Below are positions 57,885 through 64,000 of a stretch of 64,000 nt of DNA, piece after piece. The stretch spans positions 1 to 64,000 of the forward strand of contig JAISAQ010000070.1 in assembly GCA_031266775.1 (NCBI GenBank), given 5' to 3'. The translations under genes and the position numbers were made by a program. Every line of letters begins with the position of its first letter. Position 1 is the stretch's first letter. This stretch comes from Treponema sp. Its GTDB lineage: Bacteria; Spirochaetota; Spirochaetia; Treponematales; Breznakiellaceae. The notes beneath the pieces were generated by a model. That model was given only the letters and a program-made list of their open reading frames with translations. It ran no database searches and was not told the origin of the DNA.

Positions 57885-60800
57885 TTATTCCGCCGCCGAG
57901 AAAAAGAGCTTGTTGGTGTAGTGTTTGCCGTCTTCCGTTCTCGTCGCCATTACCACCACCTCATGCTGTCCCGGCTGGAAATCCGTGACCCTGAGGGACA
58001 GGGAAGTCTGCGTTGAAGAAACAGGCTGCAAAACGTTGTCAACGCGCCATTGGTAAGGCGCGTTGTAATTGTACGCGCCGGCCGGCGTTCTGTTGCCTTT
58101 GAGCGGAATTATCTCTATCGTTAATACGCCGGTACTCTGATCAAAACGTTCGGTGATAAACTTTTCATCCTGAACAGGCTCGTATGTTATGGTGATCCGG
58201 GGGATTTTGGTCAGCTTTAGCGTATATTCGGCGGTGGTATCGTCCCCCGCCTTAACTGTGTAATAGTAACAGTCGGGGAAGACGGTGAACGTTTTTGGAT
58301 CATCCGTGTACACAGCGCCGCTTTGCCCTTGGGGCGCGTCATTCCAGACCGAAGGGAGTACCCCGGAAACTATCCCGGCATACCCGGCCGATTGCCCCAG
58401 ATACGAGATTACGGGCGCAAGGGTCCCGGTTATATTGGCGTCTGCGGGAAGCGCGGCCTCTATGGTATGGGCATCTTGATCTATCTGGGCCACTATTTTG
58501 ACCGTTTCTCCGCCTGAAAGCGGAACCGATTCAAACACAAATCCGGTAATGACCTTTATGCCGCTCCCGGCAACGTGCACCGAAACCGCGTAATTTTTAA
58601 CGCTGCCGTCTTCCGCCGTAACCGTGTAGATCTGGGGAACGCCGAAATTCCGGGGGCTGTCCGTGTACGGATTGGCGGTCTGCGCGGTTCCCCCCTGCGG
58701 GGTAATGGAAACGCCGGTATGGGTTATCACGGGCCGGAGGGCCGTAATGCTGGTGAGGGAAGACACGGTTACCGAAATAGGCGTATACCCGCCGGGATCG
58801 GGGGCCGCGCCTATCACCGTCTCTATGGCCCCCGGAACGGTAAAGGAAGTTATGTCCTTTGTGCCCGCCGGTTTGAGAATTACCCGCACCGTGTAGGGCT
58901 GGATCGTGCCGTTCCGGGCGGTAACGGTGTAAACCACCGGGGAACTGAAATTCCGCGCCGCGCCTGACGCCGGGCTCAGGGAGACCCCCTTGTAGGCCAC
59001 GGTGGGGGCAAGAGCGGCAAGGCCGGTCCCGGAGGGAACCGTTACGGTAATGGTTTTGGCGCCCTCGTCAATGACCCCCACCGCCGCGGGGGCGGTAAAA
59101 TAAAACCCGGTGATCTGTTTTACATTGTTGTCATCCGTGCGGACGGTAACCTTGTACCGGCTGCTCTGGCCGTTTGCCGCCGTTACCGTGTAGTCCCGGG
59201 GACTGGTAAAGTCTACGACAGAGACTCCCACTATGCCTTTCATTTCCGGGTCGGTAGGGTGGTCCTCAGGGGGATCGAAAGTCTCCCCCGCGCTGCCGCT
59301 AATCGAAACACCTTTATAAAGGATTACGGGCTTAAGGTCCGGGTTAGAGTCCGTGAGGTCGGTATTTTCAGGGACTATTACTTCAACAGGGTAATTCCCG
59401 GAAGAGTCCTGCACGGTAGATACGGCGGTGGTAATATCTACGTCGTCAATCCCAAAAAATGAAAAGAAGCTTATTTCCCTGACGCCGCTGAGCGGAGGCG
59501 CGGGGGCAACATTTACGGTTACCGTATAGGTTTCGCAATAAATTGGATTTCGACTCAAAGGCGTTACCGTGTACCGGACAGGAACGGTAAAATCAGTAGT
59601 GGTACTGTGAGTAAAATCGGCGGGGATGCCGGCGGGAGAACTCATGGCCGGTTTGAATACCTCTATCCCGCCAATCATACTGGAAGTCGGCGGAGTGGTA
59701 GTATCAGCGGTTGATCCCTCGACAACAATATTCCCCGTAAAGTAGATGGCGGGGACCAGATTGGTCAAAACCGTACCGTAGGGAACCGTAACGGTGATGG
59801 TTCCGGCGTTTTGATTTATTGTCCCGGCGGCCGGGGGGCTGGTAAAATAAAAGCCGTCTATACTGGCGTCGTCGCTTAACGCGAGAGGGGCGGGATTCGC
59901 GGCTCTTACTACGGTTACGCTATACTTCTGCGTGGTCCCGTCCTCGGCCGTTACCGTATACTCCGCAGGGGTAGTAAAGTTCGTGTTCGTCGAACCTGTC
60001 ACCGCGCCGGGGCCGGTCCCCGAAACGCCGGGCCCTGAAACCGAAACCCCCGTGAAGGTAAGCTCCGGGGTAAGTTTCGACAGATCCGTTACCTCCCCCG
60101 GCTTGCTATAATAGGGAACCGTTACGCTGATGGGGATCTTCCCGTCCGGCGCCGGGCCGGAACCTATGATCGTGGTTTCGCCGCCCACATTGGCAAAACC
60201 AAAGGCGGTAACCGCCTTGTCGCCCCGTTTCGCCGGATACACCCGCACCGCGTAACGCGCCGAGGTTCCGTCACGGGCCCATACCGTATAGTAAACGGGA
60301 ACCTGCGCCGAATTGGAAAAATCAACCTGTTGCCCGGAAACGGGGCCTACCGATTCCCCGGTATGGTAGACCGCCGGGGCAAGGGTCGTCAAATCCGTCC
60401 CCGGCGGAACGGTAACGGTGATGGTTTTGGCCGCCTCGTCGATGATGCCGGCCGGCGCTCCTGTTCCCTGGGGATTGTTGAGGAAGGGGAAATAAAAACC
60501 TGTAATCGCCTTGCCCGTGTTGAACTCAAGAACCGTTACTTCGTATACCTGCTCGCTCCCGTCTTCCGCCCTTACCGTGTAAGGTTGGACACTGGAAAAA
60601 TCCCGCAAGCCGCTACCCGGCACAGGGACCGCCGCTTCCATGTCCGCGTCTGAAAGCCGGGTATGTGAAATCCCCGCCCCGCTGACCGAAGCGCCCCTGT
60701 AGGTGAGGCTGGGAGTAAGGTGCTTCAGGTCTGTACCTGCCGGAACCATTGCTATAATGGGGATCTTCCCGTCCGCGTCACGATCCGCGCTTATTATCGG

Positions 60801-61583
60801 GGGTTTCATATCCACTCCGTTAAAGGAAAGCGCCGTTATCGCTTTTACGGAAGATTTCTCCCGGACAACCCTGACATTGTAGAGATTGGACCCGCCTTCT
60901 CCCGTTACCGTATAGAGCACCGGGCTGGAAAAATTGCCGGTTAAGGACACGGCGGTTCCCGAGGCGGACCGGCCGCCGCCGCTCACGGACTGGCCTGTCT
61001 GGACAATTTTCGCGGTAAGGTTCGCAAGATTCGTTTCGCTGGGGACATTGAGGATAATTTCCCCCACCCCTCCCTCCGGAGGCTGCTGTACTACCCCTTC
61101 CACCATATTCGGGCCCGCGGCATTCGAAAGATCAAACCGGACAATTTCGGGGGACAGGAGAACTTTTACGGACACCTTGACCTTGTAATCCCGGGTGCTT
61201 CCGTCCCGGGCGGTAACCGTGTAGGTTACGGGATCGCCGAAATCCGCCGGCGTTCCCGAAGCGGGGCTCACGGACTTGCCGTCAATGGTTATGGCCGGAA
61301 CCAGGCTGCCCGTTGGAGTGCCCGCCGGCACCACCACGGTAATGGGGATCTCCTTGCCGATCTCACCCATAAACATGAGCGGTTCGGCCTCTATTACCGC
61401 CGTTTCTCCCAAACCGAAGGAAAAGGTAGTTATCGTTTTGGCGGAATCGGACACAAAGGAAGCGGTACCGGAACCGGAATTAATGACGGTATCTGAGGGC
61501 GTATCTATCCATTTTAAGAGGGGATTGGAACAGGCGGCAACAAACGCCGCGAGCATTGCCGGGAGCAAGAAACGCTTTCTCAT
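57885..61583 (-). CDS. Giant lipoprotein with ten DUF5018-like repeats
   Basis: 1232 residues from the ATG at 61583 (AAGGGA 6 nt upstream; a start six codons earlier lacks one). Lipobox FVAAC (Cys18). The body is ten repeats of about 95-115 residues, each with a TVPxGTDLxxLxP strand, an S..G..V.PASG loop and a YTVTAxDGSxxxYxVxV closing strand. A C-terminal domain ends in HEVVVMATRTEDGKHY. No beta-helix here, unlike its neighbour. Likely a long surface rod; ligand unknown. First gene of the surface/Bat block. Confidence 0.8.
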   Translation of the reverse strand: MRKRFLLPAMLAAFVAACSNPLLKWIDTPSDTVINSGSGTASFVSDSAKTITTFSFGLGETAVIEAEPLMFMGEIGKEIPITVVVPAGTPTGSLVPAITIDGKSVSPASGTPADFGDPVTYTVTARDGSTRDYKVKVSVKVLLSPEIVRFDLSNAAGPNMVEGVVQQPPEGGVGEIILNVPSETNLANLTAKIVQTGQSVSGGGRSASGTAVSLTGNFSSPVLYTVTGEGGSNLYNVRVVREKSSVKAITALSFNGVDMKPPIISADRDADGKIPIIAMVPAGTDLKHLTPSLTYRGASVSGAGISHTRLSDADMEAAVPVPGSGLRDFSSVQPYTVRAEDGSEQVYEVTVLEFNTGKAITGFYFPFLNNPQGTGAPAGIIDEAAKTITVTVPPGTDLTTLAPAVYHTGESVGPVSGQQVDFSNSAQVPVYYTVWARDGTSARYAVRVYPAKRGDKAVTAFGFANVGGETTIIGSGPAPDGKIPISVTVPYYSKPGEVTDLSKLTPELTFTGVSVSGPGVSGTGPGAVTGSTNTNFTTPAEYTVTAEDGTTQKYSVTVVRAANPAPLALSDDASIDGFYFTSPPAAGTINQNAGTITVTVPYGTVLTNLVPAIYFTGNIVVEGSTADTTTPPTSSMIGGIEVFKPAMSSPAGIPADFTHSTTTDFTVPVRYTVTPLSRNPIYCETYTVTVNVAPAPPLSGVREISFFSFFGIDDVDITTAVSTVQDSSGNYPVEVIVPENTDLTDSNPDLKPVILYKGVSISGSAGETFDPPEDHPTDPEMKGIVGVSVVDFTSPRDYTVTAANGQSSRYKVTVRTDDNNVKQITGFYFTAPAAVGVIDEGAKTITVTVPSGTGLAALAPTVAYKGVSLSPASGAARNFSSPVVYTVTARNGTIQPYTVRVILKPAGTKDITSFTVPGAIETVIGAAPDPGGYTPISVTVSSLTSITALRPVITHTGVSITPQGGTAQTANPYTDSPRNFGVPQIYTVTAEDGSVKNYAVSVHVAGSGIKVITGFVFESVPLSGGETVKIVAQIDQDAHTIEAALPADANITGTLAPVISYLGQSAGYAGIVSGVLPSVWNDAPQGQSGAVYTDDPKTFTVFPDCYYYTVKAGDDTTAEYTLKLTKIPRITITYEPVQDEKFITERFDQSTGVLTIEIIPLKGNRTPAGAYNYNAPYQWRVDNVLQPVSSTQTSLSLRVTDFQPGQHEVVVMATRTEDGKHYTNKLFFSAAE

Positions 61584-61601
61584 AACGGTCCCTTTTTTCA
61601 T

Positions 61602-61966
61602 ACTACGGGGGGCGCCGGGGAAAGCTGTTTCCCGGTTATCCCCCGCGTCTGCCTCCGTTTTGCGGACAGGGGCACACGCCGCACATAAAGGAACTGCCCC
61701 AAAGGTTCAGGATTTTCAGGACATTCCCCGCGGCGCCGCCGGCCGGGGAAACCGCGGAACCGCGTTCTTCACGAATACGGCTTCAAACAAAGATTTAGAT
61801 TGAAACCACCCCGTTTTTCTTACAAAGCATATACTACAATCAAAAGAAAGTATACTAATTTCGTTCGAAAATGATATACGCATTGTTTTTTCCTGTCAAG
61901 CGGACGGCAAAACGCCGCGCGCTGCCAATTGACTAAGAGCGGCCTTTTCACGAAACTGTGTGATAC
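61602..61966. other. Gene-free divergent region
   Basis: About 365 bases between the giant lipoprotein gene (-) and the aminotransferase gene (+). It holds the promoter at 61871-61899, a near-repeat AAAGCATATACTA / AAAGTATACTA (about 61814-61856) and a GC-rich part without ribosome sites or credible frames. The lipoprotein mRNA would have a leader of about 280 nt. Confidence 0.6.
61871..61899 (-). promoter_or_regulatory. Promoter of the surface-protein/Bat block
   Basis: TTGACA (61894-61899), 17 nt, TATCAT (61871-61876) on the minus strand. It is the best promoter in the 61584-61966 gap. I saw no other sizeable gap before smr, so it may serve all eleven genes. Confidence 0.55.
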
Positions 61967-63280
61967 ATGAATCATCTGGCTATTGAACTCAATTCCATTC
62001 TTGAGCGGACCGTTGCGGGGCGGCTGCTTTCCAATCTGGGACGCCGTTTTTATTTTCCCAGGGGAATAATCGCCCAGTCCGCGGAGGCGAAAAAGTCCGC
62101 CTATACCGCGGACGCGACCATAGGCATGGCCTGCAGCGGCGGGACCCCCCTTATCTTTTCGGTCATAGCGGAGAACATGCCCGGCCTTTCCCCCAGCGAG
62201 GCTGTCGCCTACGCGCCCACCGCGGGGGTGGAAAAAGCCAGAACCGCCTGGAAAGAATCGATCTTGCAAAAAAACCCGTCCCTCGGCAAAGAAAGCATTT
62301 CCCTTCCCGTCGTTGTTCCGGGGCTTACCGCGGGGCTTTCCTATACGGCGGATCTTTTTGTCAGCAAGGGCGGCAGGGTGCTCGCAAGCGATCCCTGCTG
62401 GGACAATTACGAGCTTATTTTCAGGGTCCGCCGCGGGGCGGAACTTGCGGGCATTCCCTTCTTCGGGGACCCCGCCGGAGGCGGGCCGGGAAGCGGGCTT
62501 GACATGGACGCCATAGGGCGGGCCATGACACAGGCGGCCGCGTCGGGGTCGGTGCGGATCATCTTCAACTTTCCCAACAATCCGTCGGGCTATTCGCCCA
62601 CCAACGCCGAAGCCGGCGCCCTTGCGGATCTTGTCCGCGGAATAGCGGAAGGAGGCGCCGACGTTCTTGTAATCTGCGACGACGCCTACTTCGGCCTTTT
62701 TTACGAGGAAGACGTTATCAGGGAATCCCTCTTTGTCCGTTTCGCCTCTCTCCACGAAAAAGTGCTCGCCGTTAAAATAGACGGTCCCATCAAGGAAGAC
62801 TACACATGGGGCTTAAGGACAGGTTTCCTTACATTCGGGTCAAAGGGGCTTGGCGGCGCCCATTACGACGCCCTTATCAGAAAACTTACGGGGGCCATAC
62901 GCTCGTCGGTATCATCGTCCAACACCCCGGCACAGTTCCTCATGCTCAAGGCAATGGAAGACAGCCGTACCCCGGCCGAAAAAGAGCGTTACCGGAACCT
63001 CATGCAAAGCCGCTACGCCAGGGTAAAGGCGATAGCCGGGGAAAACTCGGGCCACCCTGTGCTTTCTCCCCTGCCCTTCAATTCGGGGTACTTCATGAGT
63101 TTCTTCTGCAAGGGGATAAGCGCCGAAACCCTGCGCCGGAGGCTGCTTTCCGAACACGGCATAGGAACAATAGCGCTGGGCGAACGTTACCTCCGAATCG
63201 CCTTTTCAAGCATAGACGAAGAGAAGATCCCCGGGGTATTCAAAACCATTTACAGCGCCGCCGAAAAACTTTCAAAATAA
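61967..63280 (+). CDS. Class I/II aminotransferase
   Basis: PLP enzyme, 437 residues. Fold motifs: NFPNNPSGYSPT for the cofactor Asn, ICDDAYFGLFYEED for the Asp, the lysine region KIDGPIKEDYTWGLRTGF and the C-terminal Arg in RYLRIAFSSID. The lysine context is unusual and the substrate cannot be named; aromatic or aspartate-type specificity is plausible. No ribosome site precedes the ATG; a weak TTGACT/GAAACT pair (61929-61957) would give an mRNA starting about 3 nt before it. Confidence 0.85.
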   Translation: MNHLAIELNSILERTVAGRLLSNLGRRFYFPRGIIAQSAEAKKSAYTADATIGMACSGGTPLIFSVIAENMPGLSPSEAVAYAPTAGVEKARTAWKESILQKNPSLGKESISLPVVVPGLTAGLSYTADLFVSKGGRVLASDPCWDNYELIFRVRRGAELAGIPFFGDPAGGGPGSGLDMDAIGRAMTQAAASGSVRIIFNFPNNPSGYSPTNAEAGALADLVRGIAEGGADVLVICDDAYFGLFYEEDVIRESLFVRFASLHEKVLAVKIDGPIKEDYTWGLRTGFLTFGSKGLGGAHYDALIRKLTGAIRSSVSSSNTPAQFLMLKAMEDSRTPAEKERYRNLMQSRYARVKAIAGENSGHPVLSPLPFNSGYFMSFFCKGISAETLRRRLLSEHGIGTIALGERYLRIAFSSIDEEKIPGVFKTIYSAAEKLSK

Positions 63281-63300
63281 ACAGGCGTTTTCCTGCTTCG

Positions 63301-63783
63301 TCAGCCGCCGACCAGCTGGCGGCCTATGTCGCCGAGTTCGGGCATCTGCAGGTAGAGGGGCATGTGCCCCTTTGAATCGGTCTTGTCCAGTTCCACAAGG
63401 CCCACGTACAGTTCGTTAACCAGATCGGCAAAGAGCTGAAGGTTGGAGCCGAAGTTGTTCACCGCCATGTCGCGGAGCACCCTGTCGGGCCCGGAATTTC
63501 CCCCGCCGCTCAGGCGGTTCCTCAGCGTGGGGACCAGTTCGCGCCTGGCAAGCGAAACGAAGCGGGCGGCCGCGGCGATCTGGCGGTACAGTTCATCCAG
63601 ATGGAAACCCTGGTAGCGGTACTGCTCCAGTTTTTCCGTGAGTATTTCGATAAGATCAAGGCTCTGTTTTTCCAGGGGAAGCTGAAGCAGGGCGGGACGT
63701 ATGTAGCGGTTGGAGATATTGGTGCGGTAATGTTCGCCTATCCGTTCTATAAGCCTGATTATCCTGGCGTCTCTGACCTGCAT
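63301..63783 (-). CDS. Conserved-looking protein of unknown function, leaderless
   Basis: 160 residues, mostly helical: MQVRDARIIRLIERIGEHYR at the start and AARFVSLARRELVPTLRNRL in the middle. No membrane part. The ATG at 63783 has no ribosome site but sits about 8 nt after a TATTAT box, so the mRNA is probably leaderless. The longer frame upstream is covered by the divergent promoter region. Function unknown. Confidence 0.75.
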   Translation of the reverse strand: MQVRDARIIRLIERIGEHYRTNISNRYIRPALLQLPLEKQSLDLIEILTEKLEQYRYQGFHLDELYRQIAAAARFVSLARRELVPTLRNRLSGGGNSGPDRVLRDMAVNNFGSNLQLFADLVNELYVGLVELDKTDSKGHMPLYLQMPELGDIGRQLVGG

Positions 63784-63790
63784 TGATATA

Positions 63791-63841
63791 ATAATATCCC
63801 TCTTGGCAAGGATTGACAAGCGGAAAAAGGCAAAATACGAT
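63791..63841. promoter_or_regulatory. Overlapping divergent promoters, both leaderless
   Basis: Minus strand: TTGTCA (63814-63819), 17 nt, TATTAT (63791-63796), start at the ATG of 63783. Plus strand: TTGACA (63813-63818), 17 nt, TACGAT (63836-63841), start at the ATG of 63848. The two -35 boxes share five base pairs, so polymerase binding for one gene excludes the other. Confidence 0.6.
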
Positions 63842-63847
63842 CGTACC

Positions 63848-64000
63848 ATGTTCTTCCGCCGTTTTGCCGCCGCGCAGATCTTCTGTGTTTTGTTTGCCGC
63901 ATCTCTGTGCACGCTTTCCTGCTCGCCGGGATGTGAAGTCGCCGTTCTCTGGACCGACAGGCCGGAATTCGCCCTTTATACGGAATACTTCAATTCCGTT
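63848..64000 (+). CDS. Lipoprotein, probable solute-binding protein (partial)
   Basis: Only 51 residues are in the window; the window edge cuts it. A signal peptide with Cys in CTLSC (lipobox) is followed by SPGCEVAVLWTDRPEFALYT, which looks like the start of an extracellular solute-binding protein. No ribosome site precedes the ATG; TACGAT lies 6 nt upstream. The divergent neighbour shares its promoter region. Confidence 0.6.
   Translation, partial: MFFRRFAAAQIFCVLFAASLCTLSCSPGCEVAVLWTDRPEFALYTEYFNSV

Noticed and set aside
1-64000. tRNA, rRNA or CRISPR array
   Set aside because: I saw no cloverleaf, rRNA signature or regularly spaced repeat in any gap; the DUF5018 repeats are protein repeats, too long and diverged to be an array.

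Overview
The window looks like chromosomal DNA of a spirochaete of the Treponema group, probably a gut-type treponeme. The evidence is two FlaA flagellar sheath proteins, a flgB-flgC-fliE-fliF-fliG-fliH-fliI-fliJ operon placed directly behind hslUV, xerC, topA and dprA, and a division-gene cluster joined to that block, an order I remember from Treponema pallidum. It also carries lipoproteins and DUF5018-repeat surface proteins. Most of the sequence is GC-rich. Short AT-rich islands (about 1-1000, 4690-5940 and 41400-44250) hold gene fragments, an IS3-family remnant and XRE-type regulators. I saw no tRNA, rRNA or CRISPR array.

Layout. 1-515 (-): a carbohydrate ABC permease cut by the window edge, preceded by a remnant of a second permease. 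524-1049: intergenic DNA with three inverted repeats and a promoter. 1050-4676 (+): an L-xylulose-type sugar operon (cupin isomerase-like protein, FGGY kinase, UlaE-type epimerase). 4693-5777: a glycosidase fragment and a divergent small-protein/XRE pair. 5943-8431 (+): a D-cysteine desulfhydrase-like enzyme and an NhaC-type antiporter. 8483-32413 (-): 24 consecutive genes on one strand, running mraZ, rsmH, an ftsL-like gene, murF, mraY, ftsW, ftsQ, ftsA, ftsZ, xerD-like, a TPR gene, dprA, topA, xerC-like, hslV, hslU and then the flagellar basal-body genes. 32644-33641 (+): a translationally coupled pair of unknowns, the second with a nuclease-like core and a winged-helix-like tail. 33694-36258 (-): two flaA genes and a periplasmic-binding-like protein. 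36350-41058 (+): class II aldolase, then iorA-iorB-paaK for aryl-pyruvate breakdown. 41157-44603: an accessory island (two tiny membrane proteins, a two-gene cassette of unknown function, an IS3 remnant, a lipoprotein and a second small-protein/XRE pair). 44693-44917: infA. 44898-61583 (-): smr and, upstream of it, a tightly packed series of eleven genes: two giant DUF5018 lipoproteins, two outer-membrane barrels, an RlpA-like protein, MoxR, DUF58 and the Bat proteins. 61967-64000: an aminotransferase, a conserved hypothetical gene and the start of a lipoprotein gene.

How the genes work together. The 24-gene block links control of the division cluster (MraZ with its own operator-like boxes), septum formation, chromosome resolution, the HslUV protease and the flagellar export/rotor apparatus. 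The 61583-45342 block has only short gaps or overlaps, so a MoxR/Bat AAA+-VWA machine is probably co-expressed with the surface proteins encoded upstream of it. That block is the most system-like feature of the window. The iorAB-paaK trio would turn aromatic 2-oxoacids into aryl-acyl-CoA, but IorA lacks its usual ferredoxin domain. Several genes without a Shine-Dalgarno sequence have -10 boxes 5-8 nt before the ATG, which suggests leaderless mRNAs.
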